NCBI GenBank assembly: GCA_934663625.1
Contig: CAKUKP010000019.1
Coordinates: forward strand, 1-37,094
Source: an uncultured Clostridia bacterium
Lineage (GTDB): Bacteria; Bacillota; Clostridia; Christensenellales; Aristaeellaceae
Direction of reading: 5' to 3'
Length of the DNA stretch: 37,094 bases
In this document: positions 23,944 to 31,825 of the stretch, one piece after another
Position numbering within the stretch: the first letter of the stretch is position 1
How the letters are laid out: every line of letters starts with the position of its first letter
Position numbers and translations under genes: made by a program
The notes under the pieces: generated by a model
Seen by the model: the letters and a program-made list of their open reading frames with translations, nothing else
Database searches by the model: none
Told to the model about the DNA's origin: nothing

Positions 23944-24504
23944 TTATCGGCTTGCGGTCGCTTCCATCAGCACGGAATCCGCGCGCAGAAGCAGGCGCAC
24001 CGGCGCGTCCGTCATCAATGAATCGCCCGCGGCAAAGGCGGCATCCGTGCCCGCGATCTGCACATCGCCCTGCACGCAGTAGAGCAGCGCAACATGGTTT
24101 TCCGGAACTTCAACCGCGTATTCGCTGCCTGCGGAGCAGGCGATGCGCCGCATGCCGCCGCTGGCGTGCCCTTTGCGCAGCATCAGATTGAAATCCGTGC
24201 AGCAGCCCCAGGAATGCGTATCCGCAGCGCCGTCGAATGCATGGATGGTTCCCACCGGCACCGGAATGCGCGCGCTGCCATCGTGGCACAGGGTCATTTC
24301 TCCGGCGATGGGCGTGATATAGCGCTGATAATCGGGCAGCGCCGTGAAATCGGATTCGGGCAGATCCACCGTGGCGGAGCTGATGCGCCACAGAAAATCG
24401 CGATTCGCGTAATCGCAGCTTTCGGGATAAATGGCGAGCTGGATGGTTTTTCCGCCCGACCAGCTGCTGATCTTATAATCGCTCTGATGCAGTATCTGAA
24501 GCAT
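23944..24504 (-). CDS. hutD: HutD/Ves-family cupin-like protein
   Basis: HutD proteins are double beta-barrel proteins found with histidine-utilisation genes. They are thought to sense or limit formiminoglutamate or an upstream metabolite. The start ATG at 24504 lies six bases after GGAGGA; upstream in-frame codons overlap ftcD. The 186 residues show the family pattern MLQILHQSDYKISSWSGGKTIQL, FLWRISSATVDLPESDFTALPDYQRYITPIAGEMTL and DFNLMLRKG. It is the last gene of the formiminoglutamate block and follows a small hairpin (24533-24561), which may reduce its expression. Confidence 0.88.
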   Translation of the reverse strand: MLQILHQSDYKISSWSGGKTIQLAIYPESCDYANRDFLWRISSATVDLPESDFTALPDYQRYITPIAGEMTLCHDGSARIPVPVGTIHAFDGAADTHSWGCCTDFNLMLRKGHASGGMRRIACSAGSEYAVEVPENHVALLYCVQGDVQIAGTDAAFAAGDSLMTDAPVRLLLRADSVLMEATASR

Positions 24505-24532
24505 GTGATTTCCTCCTAATATAAAAATAGAA

Positions 24533-24561
24533 GCTTCCGGCACGACAGACGCGCCGGAAGC
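24533..24561 (-). terminator. Hairpin between ftcD and hutD
   Basis: GCTTCCGGC and GCCGGAAGC pair across an 11-base loop. On the minus strand a T-rich run (TTCTATTTTTATATT) follows, so it may partly terminate transcription before hutD. Confidence 0.6.
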
Positions 24562-24571
24562 AACGGCTTGT

Positions 24572-25507
24572 TTATTCCATCTTGGAGGCGAATTCTTCCA
24601 GCAGTTGCAGTTCCATGATCTGCTTGTTGCCATCGAAGTTTTCCAGCCGCAGGTAGAAATCGGCGCAATCCAGCAGGGCTTCCGCGGGCGTAAGGCCTAC
24701 GACCTCGGAGCCGACGATTTCCACGCCGTAGCGGTGCGCCATGGCGCGAACCATTTCAAATACCTCCCAGATGGGCGTTTTCTGATAATTGGTCAGGTTC
24801 ATGGAAACCTGTACGATGTTGCGCTCGGTCAGATCGATGCCCAGCGCCTTGCAATACTGGAATCCACCGCCCTTCTGACGGATGGTGCTCGCGATCTTTT
24901 TTGCGATGGAAAGATCGTGGGTATTCAGGTTGATGTTATACGCGATCAGCGGGAAGCGCGCGCCGATGGCGACAACGCCGCCGGTGGGATGCGGTGCGGG
25001 ATGTTCCTTATCGCAGTAATCGGGAATCCACTCCGGATCCTTTACCTTTTCCGCCATGCCTTCAAATTCGCCCTTGCGGCAGGTAGCCAGATTCCTTCTC
25101 TTTTCCTCGGTCGCGGAATCTTCATACAGATAGCTGGGCATGCCGACTTCCTTCCAGATGCGCTCGGCGACGATCTTGGAAACTTCGATGCATTCCTCGG
25201 TGGTTATGCCGCGGCAGGGGATGAAGGGGATTACATCGGCAGCGCCCATGCGGGGATGCTGTCCCTTGTGATGGTTCATATCGATCAGCTCGACGGCCTT
25301 CTTGGTCATCTGTACGGCGGCTTCTTCCATCGCCTTCGGGGTGCCCACCAGTGTAAATACGCAGCGGTTGTGATCGCCGTCGGTCTGAACATCGAATACC
25401 AGACAGCCGGGGATGGATTCGGCAACCGCCACCAGCGCGTTAAAGGTATCCGGATCCTTTTCGCGGCTGCAGCTGAAATTCGGTACGCATTCGATTAACT
25501 TTGCCAA
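24572..25507 (-). CDS. ftcD: Glutamate formimidoyltransferase, copy 1
   Basis: FtcD moves the formimino group of formiminoglutamate to tetrahydrofolate, releasing glutamate. The 311 residues contain only the transferase part; the cyclodeaminase is the separate gene just upstream. DMNHHKGQHPRMGAADVIPF (His84) is the catalytic region. The usual N-terminal motif PNFSEGRD is altered to PNFSCSREKD. The start is TTG 25507, eight bases after AAGGAGG. Compared with copy 2 at 30598-31506 it diverges strongly and has a longer inserted EHPAPHPTGG loop, so substrate preference may differ. Confidence 0.92.
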   Translation of the reverse strand: MAKLIECVPNFSCSREKDPDTFNALVAVAESIPGCLVFDVQTDGDHNRCVFTLVGTPKAMEEAAVQMTKKAVELIDMNHHKGQHPRMGAADVIPFIPCRGITTEECIEVSKIVAERIWKEVGMPSYLYEDSATEEKRRNLATCRKGEFEGMAEKVKDPEWIPDYCDKEHPAPHPTGGVVAIGARFPLIAYNINLNTHDLSIAKKIASTIRQKGGGFQYCKALGIDLTERNIVQVSMNLTNYQKTPIWEVFEMVRAMAHRYGVEIVGSEVVGLTPAEALLDCADFYLRLENFDGNKQIMELQLLEEFASKME

Positions 25508-25540
25508 TTGTTTTTCCTCCTTAGCATGTTTCCATATCGG

Positions 25541-26170
25541 TTACTTCAGTGAATTTTCGATTTCTCCAAACAGGCGATCCGCCAGCGAAAGCGCTTCCGA
25601 AAGCATCCGTTCGCCCTTTTCGCGGGCTTCCTTCGCAAATGCCGCCTCATCGATGCCGCCCACGTTGATCAATACGTTCAGCCACGCGCCCTGAATGGCG
25701 GATTTCATCGCCAGAATGGCGCAGCCCAGATCGCTCGCGGCGCTGGCGTTTAGCTTGCCGCTGACGGTATCGATCATGCGCAGGGTTTCCACCGCCAGTT
25801 CCATCATTTCCATGGGCGTTGCGGTACACAGCTTCAGCGCCGCCTGCATCGCGGCCTTGCGCGCCGCCTTGTCCGCATCGGTTTCCTTCGGCATGGAAAA
25901 TACCGCGCTGACCGCGTTAAACGCTTCGGTATCGCGATCGATGATATCCAGATAGCGATCCTTCAGCGCGAGCGCCTGTTTTTCCGTAGAGGCCGCCAGA
26001 TCCTGTACATCGGCGTATTTTTTCTTGCCGAGGGTGAGGGCGCAGACCATGGATGTGAGCGCCGCGCCCAGCGCGCCCTCCAACGCGGATACCGATCCGC
26101 CGCCGGGCGCCGGAGCGTCCGAGGCGGTGGTATCCACGAAGCCGGTCAATGTCATTTCAATCAGCTTCAT
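25541..26170 (-). CDS. fchA: Formimidoyltetrahydrofolate cyclodeaminase
   Basis: FchA converts 5-formimino-THF to 5,10-methenyl-THF and ammonia, the step after FtcD, feeding one-carbon metabolism. The 209 residues match the FTCD_C domain: FVDTTASDAPAPGGGSVSALEGALGAALTSMV at the start, then AMKSAIQGAWLNVLINVGGID. It is helical throughout. It lies 33 bp upstream of ftcD copy 1 and 28 bp downstream of gltS, with an AGGAG ribosome site, so the three are one transcription unit. Confidence 0.93.
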   Translation of the reverse strand: MKLIEMTLTGFVDTTASDAPAPGGGSVSALEGALGAALTSMVCALTLGKKKYADVQDLAASTEKQALALKDRYLDIIDRDTEAFNAVSAVFSMPKETDADKAARKAAMQAALKLCTATPMEMMELAVETLRMIDTVSGKLNASAASDLGCAILAMKSAIQGAWLNVLINVGGIDEAAFAKEAREKGERMLSEALSLADRLFGEIENSLK

Positions 26171-26198
26171 TTAAACTCTCCTGAAAGTGAATGTTGAA

Positions 26199-27440
26199 TT
26201 ATTTATTGAAGCCCTCTACGAACATCTTGATGAAGAAGATGGTCTGCGGCTGATAAATAATGTCTACCAGGAACGCGCCGACGATGGGCACGATCATGAA
26301 CGCCTTGCGGGACATGCCGTAGCGATCCTTCACGGCGGTCATGTTTACGATGGCGGACGGGGTCGCGCCCAGACCATGACCCATCAGACCCGCACACATG
26401 ACGGCGGCATCATAATTCTTGCCCAGCAGGCGGAACACGATGAAGTAGGAAACCAGCGAAAGGAAGATCAGCTGGACGACTACGATCAGCAGCACGCCGG
26501 GGAGCAGGTCGAACAGTTCCCACAGCTTCAGCGTCATCAGCGCGATGGACAGATACAGATTCAGCATAACATCGCCCACCTTATCCACCATGGCGAAGCT
26601 GAAGTTGTACCAATGGAACTTTTCGTTCAGGTTGCGCACGATCATCGCGACGAACATTGCGCCGACGTATTCCGGGAAGCTCATGCCGATCAGCTTTCCG
26701 ATGTAGCCGGAAATCAGGGAACCGAGCGCCATGCAGATCAGCAGCGCGGTTACGTTCTTCATGATGTCCAGAGAGGACAGCTTATCGCCGTTGGAGGCAT
26801 TGATGGATTCTACCGAGGTATCCAGATTCTCGGTCGGATCGGGCTTGAGATGATACTTTTCGATCAGACGGCGCGCCAGAGGTCCGCCGACCAGAACCGC
26901 GAAGATCAGACCGAAGGTAGCGGCCGCCGCGCCGACTTCAACGGCGGCGCTGTAGCCCATTTCGGCGAAGGTGGAGCCGTAGGACGCCGCCGCGCCATGG
27001 CCGCCGATCTGGGAAATGGCGGAAGCCAGCAGCGCATAGGGGGCTTCCAGACCGATGATCTTGGAAACGCCGATGCCGATGGCATTCTGGAAGATGGAAA
27101 CCACGCCGGAAATCAGCCAGTAGATCACCAGCAGCAGGCCACCCTTTTTCAGCAGCTGCACGCTTGCGCCGAGACCTACGGTTGTGAAGAACGCCAGCAT
27201 GAAGGCGCTCTGGAAGCTGGTGTCAAACTTGAAGTTGAATGCGTTCGTCTTGTAGCCGATGAAGGTTACGAACATGAACAGAAAGCCGCCGACCACGGGC
27301 GCGGGGATGCAGTACTTGTTCAGCACTTTCACCTTGCCCTTGATCCAGAAGCCGATCATCAGCAGCACCGCTGCCAGCGCGGTCGTCATGACTGCGCTTG
27401 TTGAAATTGTAAAGACGCCGTCCACCATTCCAAATGTCAT
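26199..27440 (-). CDS. gltS: Sodium/glutamate symporter, GltS type
   Basis: This 413-residue membrane protein imports glutamate with sodium. About ten to twelve hydrophobic segments fall in two inverted halves, each with a re-entrant Gly-rich loop: GGHGAAASYGSTF and MGHGLGATPSAIVNM. Its neighbours FchA, FtcD and HutD suggest it may carry formiminoglutamate or export product glutamate, but GltS proteins are known for glutamate. The gene follows a promoter with an unusual set of direct repeats and starts the metabolic part of the operon. GGGAGG precedes the ATG. Confidence 0.92.
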   Translation of the reverse strand: MTFGMVDGVFTISTSAVMTTALAAVLLMIGFWIKGKVKVLNKYCIPAPVVGGFLFMFVTFIGYKTNAFNFKFDTSFQSAFMLAFFTTVGLGASVQLLKKGGLLLVIYWLISGVVSIFQNAIGIGVSKIIGLEAPYALLASAISQIGGHGAAASYGSTFAEMGYSAAVEVGAAAATFGLIFAVLVGGPLARRLIEKYHLKPDPTENLDTSVESINASNGDKLSSLDIMKNVTALLICMALGSLISGYIGKLIGMSFPEYVGAMFVAMIVRNLNEKFHWYNFSFAMVDKVGDVMLNLYLSIALMTLKLWELFDLLPGVLLIVVVQLIFLSLVSYFIVFRLLGKNYDAAVMCAGLMGHGLGATPSAIVNMTAVKDRYGMSRKAFMIVPIVGAFLVDIIYQPQTIFFIKMFVEGFNK

Positions 27441-27492
27441 ACGAATTCCTCCCTCTTCTTTATGTATCCACTCCTCGGATACCCATGAGGAA

Positions 27493-27534
27493 ATTGTAGC
27501 AAATGGAGCGTCTAATTATCGTCTATTGCGTCTA
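27493..27534 (-). promoter_or_regulatory. Activator-type promoter of gltS-fchA-ftcD-hutD with TAGACG direct repeats
   Basis: On the minus strand TACAAT (27498-27493) is the -10. No -35 sits at the proper distance. Instead TAGACG occurs three times in the same orientation (27534-27529, 27525-27520, 27514-27509), starting 9 and 11 bp apart. The last copy ends ten bases before the -10. Heptamer direct repeats about 11 bp apart just upstream of the -10 are the hallmark of SARP-bound promoters. Confidence 0.7.
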
Positions 27535-30500
27535 TTCCGTCATAAACCATTTGTTTTTGCTGTAAAGATCCGATGCGTAATAATTGTCGCGCTGGCGAAG
27601 ATTGCTGCGCAGAACCTTCTGCATCTCCTCCACTTCGTATACGTCCGGCAGGCTTTTTGCATTTTTAATGCCCAGATGCGCGTATTCCTGCGCACTTTCC
27701 GGCAGGATTTTGCCCAGATTTTCTCCCTTCAGCTGGAATTGATCCAGCATTAGACGGATGATCATGCAGGTGTAGTAGAAAATAGACGTTTCGAGCGGGG
27801 AAGCGGACTTCTCAAAATAGACGGATGCATTTATGAGATGCCGTTCGACCGCCGCATCGTCCGCCGCTCTGGCGGCATAGATGGCGGCATAGGATTCCGC
27901 CGCCGTTCTGCCCAGCAGATTGCCCGTCTTTTCCGCGATCCGGCAGGCTTCATCGAACAGGGATTTCGCCGTCAGATGATCCTCCAGCGCGTAAACCGTG
28001 CGCCCGTAATGCACATAGATCCAGACGGAGAACGACCAATCGCCGCCCGCCAGCAGTGAAAGCGATTTCTTGAAGCAGGATCCCGCCTTCGCATATTTCT
28101 CCTGATAGCGGCGCAGCCGTCCCTGATCGGAATATGAAAGCGCCAGCAGAAGATTGCTGCCGGTATGCGCGGGCATGGCCTTGAGCGTATCGACCGCCTC
28201 GGTCAGATAATAATCCGCCTTGGCATAGGCACGGCGCAGCAGAAAACAGCACCCCTGAAGCCGCCGAAACGCCGCGGTGTAGAATTCATTTCGTTTGCGT
28301 TCCAGAATGCGCAGCCCCGTCGCCAGATAGCGCTCCGCCTTCGCGGCGTCCTGCTGCCGGATGGCGAGTTCGCCCAGCAGCGCGCAGATGCGAAGCTGGC
28401 GCAGTTCGTTTCGATCGTTGGAAATACCGCTCACGCTGCCCAGAGAAGTGATTCCCTGCGCGTAATCGCCGCTGTAGATTTCCGCAATGCCGCGCGCCTC
28501 CAGCAACTCGCATTCCAGCCGCGCGCGGTCATCCCGATCCTCCGGCGCGGAAAACAGCGTTTTCAATTTCGCCTGACAGGCGCTGCACTGCGCGATGATC
28601 ACTTCGGAATCGACCGCGGCGGGCGTTTGCACATTCGGATACAGGTAGGGAACGAACGCCAGCGCGGTCAATCGGGATAATTCGCGAATTCGATATTCCA
28701 AACTGCGCTGCATATCGCCGGCATGTTCGTATTGATGGCTGATTTCCATCCAACTGCCGCCGTTCTGTTCCGTGCTTTCGGTAAGCAGAAGCGCAAACTG
28801 CCGGTGCAGCGGGCGGCGTTCGTATACGGACATGCGCACGTAAATCATTTCCCGCAGGCGCGGATGCGCCAGCCGGTAACAGTTTTCCTCGCCGTCCAGA
28901 TGAATTTCTTCGATGATTCCGGCGCGAATCAGTTCGTTAATGGCGTGCGTCAGCTGCTTTTCGCCGCCGCCGAACATCCGTAAAAACAGGGTGGAGGTCA
29001 TATCTCCGGGGTAGACGGATAGAATCTGCGCGGCGCGCAGCGATTGCTCCGAAAGCCCCTGCAAATTTCCAAAGAGCACAGTTTCCGGCGCCTGCGCGGT
29101 GCTTCCGGCGGCGGCTTCGTGCGCGCGAATCAATTCGCGCAGCAGATGCAGATTGCCGCGCGTATTGCGGTAAAAGGATTCGGTCAGACGATCCGCGTCC
29201 GCTTCCCCCAGCCTTCGCGCGAGCAGCGCGCGCACCTGTTCCTCCGTCAGCGGGTGCAGGGCGATGGAACGAATTCGATCGGATTCGGCGATCTGGCGCA
29301 GCGCGGCGCGCACGCTGCCGCCGCTGTAATCGCGGCAGGTCAACAAAATGGCGGCGCCGCCCGCGCGGTGAATCAGGCTGTCCAGCAGGCGCAGACTTTC
29401 ATCATCCATCCAGTGGATATTTTCAAATACGATCAGCAGCGGGCGCAGCTTTTCGAGCGCGTCCAGCAGCGCGAACACGGATCGCATCAGCCCATCATCC
29501 AGCTTGCGAACCGCGCGGCTGGAGCCGATGGACAAGCGCTTCGGATCCGTCAGCGCGAAAGCCGATTCCAGCCGCGCCATGACGGAGATGGGCAGCAGAA
29601 TTTCGTTGCTGTCCGCCATATCCCAAAGGTTTTGCAAAAGATGCTCCCACGGCGTGAGCGGAATATCCCGTTCGGAGGCAAGGCAATCGATGCGCTGAAT
29701 CGCGCGCTTTTCCACCGCGCCCCAGCGCAGGAAGAAATCGACCAGCTCCTTCTTGCCCGCGCCCGCTTCGCCGTGAATCAGAAATGCGCAGCGCCCGTTT
29801 GTGCCGTCCTCCGCAAGCTCCTCCAGGCTGTGATTCAGCATGGCGAAGGCGGATTCCTGCCCAACCGGCGGCGCGGGCGGGCAGGTGGCGCTCTGCGCGT
29901 CCCACTGATTCAGAATCTGGTAGTAGAGCGTTTTCGTCTTTTCCAGCGGCTCCGTGCCCAATTCTTCCTTCAGATGGCGCTTCAGCCCCTGATACAGCTC
30001 GGCGGCGCGCGAATAATCCTGCATACGGCGATAGCATTCCATCAATCCGACGGCCAGCGGTTCATTGAACGGATCCTCCGCCAGACCGCGGGCGTACAGC
30101 CGCGCCGCTTCCCGAAAATTATCCTGCTGTACGGCGGCTTCCGCCGTCTGAGCAACCCGCTCCAGATACAGATCGCGCAGGCGATCCGCCGTCCTGCACA
30201 TCCATTCTTCGAAGGAAAACGCCCGCTTTACGCCGAATCCCTGCAAAAAGCTGCCGCGATAGGCGGCCAGATCGCGATCCCGCACGAAGCGATCGTAATC
30301 GCAATCCACCTCCCACGCCGGATTGACCCGAATCAGCGATTTCTGCGGCGAAATCAAAAAATCGCCGCCCAGAATCTTCTTCAGGTGATACAGGATATTT
30401 CGAAGCTGCTTTAAGCCGTTGGATTCATCGTAATCCTCCCACAGCAGCGCGACCAGCTCCTGTCGGGTGGCGCTCTTCTGCACTGCCATATAATACAGCA

Positions 30501-30585
30501 GCGCGTCGGCGCGCTTGAAGGGGAAGGAGAGGGGAACGCCGTTCAGTTCCACGGACGGCGAACGCAGCACGGTGATTTTCAGCAT
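27532..30585 (-). CDS. BTAD/AAA/TPR transcriptional activator (SARP-like, large)
   Basis: This is a 1017-residue regulator. Residues 1-95 form a winged helix of the OmpR/SARP kind (PFKRADALLYYMAVQKSATRQELVALLWEDYDE). Residues about 96-240 form the BTAD helical domain (RAAELYQGLKRHLKEELGTEP). An AAA ATPase follows with Walker A GEAGAGKK at 272-279 and Walker B LLIVFENIHWMDDESL, then a long TPR-like tail. It is transcribed from the ftcD-2 promoter, 12 bp after that gene, and lies directly upstream of gltS. It probably senses a histidine or formiminoglutamate signal and activates the repeat-bearing gltS promoter. Confidence 0.88.
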   Translation of the reverse strand: MLKITVLRSPSVELNGVPLSFPFKRADALLYYMAVQKSATRQELVALLWEDYDESNGLKQLRNILYHLKKILGGDFLISPQKSLIRVNPAWEVDCDYDRFVRDRDLAAYRGSFLQGFGVKRAFSFEEWMCRTADRLRDLYLERVAQTAEAAVQQDNFREAARLYARGLAEDPFNEPLAVGLMECYRRMQDYSRAAELYQGLKRHLKEELGTEPLEKTKTLYYQILNQWDAQSATCPPAPPVGQESAFAMLNHSLEELAEDGTNGRCAFLIHGEAGAGKKELVDFFLRWGAVEKRAIQRIDCLASERDIPLTPWEHLLQNLWDMADSNEILLPISVMARLESAFALTDPKRLSIGSSRAVRKLDDGLMRSVFALLDALEKLRPLLIVFENIHWMDDESLRLLDSLIHRAGGAAILLTCRDYSGGSVRAALRQIAESDRIRSIALHPLTEEQVRALLARRLGEADADRLTESFYRNTRGNLHLLRELIRAHEAAAGSTAQAPETVLFGNLQGLSEQSLRAAQILSVYPGDMTSTLFLRMFGGGEKQLTHAINELIRAGIIEEIHLDGEENCYRLAHPRLREMIYVRMSVYERRPLHRQFALLLTESTEQNGGSWMEISHQYEHAGDMQRSLEYRIRELSRLTALAFVPYLYPNVQTPAAVDSEVIIAQCSACQAKLKTLFSAPEDRDDRARLECELLEARGIAEIYSGDYAQGITSLGSVSGISNDRNELRQLRICALLGELAIRQQDAAKAERYLATGLRILERKRNEFYTAAFRRLQGCCFLLRRAYAKADYYLTEAVDTLKAMPAHTGSNLLLALSYSDQGRLRRYQEKYAKAGSCFKKSLSLLAGGDWSFSVWIYVHYGRTVYALEDHLTAKSLFDEACRIAEKTGNLLGRTAAESYAAIYAARAADDAAVERHLINASVYFEKSASPLETSIFYYTCMIIRLMLDQFQLKGENLGKILPESAQEYAHLGIKNAKSLPDVYEVEEMQKVLRSNLRQRDNYYASDLYSKNKWFMTE

Positions 30586-30597
30586 GGCGAACCTCCG

Positions 30598-31506
30598 CTA
30601 GATTTCCAGATCGAAATTGTATTCCAACACCTGTTCCATTTCCAGGGAATCCATTTGCAGATAATAGGCGGCGGTGTTGATCAGCGCCTGACTGGGCACA
30701 TAGCCCACGATTTCGCTGCCGGTGACCAGAACGCCGTAATGCGCGGCTTCCATCTTGACCAGCTGAAAGGCGGTATGCATGGCGGAACGGGTAAAATCGG
30801 TAAGGTTCATGGTGACCATCGTCTGTCCGGGTTCTTCGGATAGAATGCCCATCGCCTTCACATAGCGCAGACCGCCGTCCACGTTGCGCACCCGCCGCGC
30901 AATTTCGCGGGCGATTTCCAGATTGGAGGTGGCGAGCGAAATGTTGTAATAGATCACGGGCATGCGCGCACCGATGATGGTTGCGCCGCCGGTGGGATGC
31001 GGGGCGGCGGGGCCGTAATCGGGAATCCACATGGGATCCTTCATCTTTTCCGATAGACCCTCGAACTGCCCCTTTCGGATGGCGGCGATATCGGAGCGAT
31101 GGGGCGCGGACGCAGATTTTTCGTACAGATAGATGGGCTGATGGTATTTTTCGGCGGCTTCCCGCGCCACGGCCTTCGCCAGCTGATCCGCTTCCTCCAG
31201 CGTAACATTGCGCACCGGCACGAAGGGCATCACATCCACGCAGCCGATGCGCGGGTGCTTGCCGACATGATTGTTCATATCGATGATTTCCTGCGCGATG
31301 CGAATGGCTTCCAGCGATGCGAGGCGCAGCGGCTCCGGTTCGCCCACGACGGTGATCACGCAGCGGTTGTGTTCGGCATCCGTGGTGTAATCCAGCAGGA
31401 GAATGCCCGCCTTCGCGCGATAGGCGCTCACCAGACGTTCCACCTTATACAGATCCCGTCCTTCGCTGAAATTCGGAATCGATTCGATCAATTGACGCTT
31501 TTTCAT
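30598..31506 (-). CDS. ftcD: Glutamate formimidoyltransferase, copy 2
   Basis: This second FtcD has 302 residues from the ATG at 31506, which has GGGGAG nine bases upstream. It keeps the canonical PNFSEGRD at its N-terminus and DMNNHVGKHPRIGCVDVMPF in the catalytic region, and lacks the longer proline loop of copy 1. It is separated from copy 1 by the activator, gltS and fchA but precedes them on the same strand. It could take a different formimino compound such as formiminoglycine, or be a constitutive version, as its promoter carries no TAGACG repeats. Confidence 0.92.
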   Translation of the reverse strand: MKKRQLIESIPNFSEGRDLYKVERLVSAYRAKAGILLLDYTTDAEHNRCVITVVGEPEPLRLASLEAIRIAQEIIDMNNHVGKHPRIGCVDVMPFVPVRNVTLEEADQLAKAVAREAAEKYHQPIYLYEKSASAPHRSDIAAIRKGQFEGLSEKMKDPMWIPDYGPAAPHPTGGATIIGARMPVIYYNISLATSNLEIAREIARRVRNVDGGLRYVKAMGILSEEPGQTMVTMNLTDFTRSAMHTAFQLVKMEAAHYGVLVTGSEIVGYVPSQALINTAAYYLQMDSLEMEQVLEYNFDLEI

Positions 31507-31546
31507 ACGGCGCGCTCCCCAATGCAAGAAAGATAGTTCTCTGTTA

Positions 31547-31552
31547 ATTATA
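31547..31552 (-). promoter_or_regulatory. -10 element upstream of ftcD copy 2
   Basis: TATAAT on the minus strand (31552-31547) lies about 40 bp from the ATG. The -35 region is poor. No TAGACG repeats occur here. Confidence 0.5.
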
Positions 31553-31599
31553 GCACCTTTTACTTTACAAGGGAAGCGATTTCTGAATCAAACCGGAAC

Positions 31600-31633
31600 A
31601 AAAAAAGACCGGACTTTCTGTTCGAAAGTCCGG
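31600..31633 (-). terminator. Rho-independent terminator of the Fbp-type ABC operon
   Basis: CCGGACTTTC (31609-31618) pairs perfectly with GAAAGTCCGG (31624-31633). On the minus strand it is followed by a seven-T run after two further bases, ending transcription from the binding-protein gene. Confidence 0.88.
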
Positions 31634-31636
31634 CCC

Positions 31637-31825
31637 GAAATTTTGGAAACTTCTGCAGAACCGCCTGTAAAATCAAATTCAGCGACATGCGCGGTGAATT
31701 TGTTTTTTCATCAAAGATGAAAAACCATACCTACAGTCAGGATTCCGCTCGGAAACCCCGCAGGGTTTCAGGAATCTGCAGTCTTCTTCCTACTCGACAA
31801 AATCGTGAGATTTTGGAGACTGTGA
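31637..31825. repeat. Second multi-hairpin element, 3' of the Fbp-type ABC operon
   Basis: Hairpins are nested or in series. AAATTCA/TGAATTT is at 31675-31701, and TTTTTCATC/GATGAAAAA at 31704-31724. GATTCC..GAAACCC with GGGTTTC..GGAATC is at 31741-31776, and CAAAATC/GATTTTG at 31798-31815. An outer ACAGTC/GACTGT spans 31733-31823. The words AAACCCCGCA (31753-31762 and 16940-16949) and GAAATTTT..GAAAC..CTTCTG also appear in the element at 16905-17149, suggesting one family. No ORF is evident inside. Confidence 0.7.
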
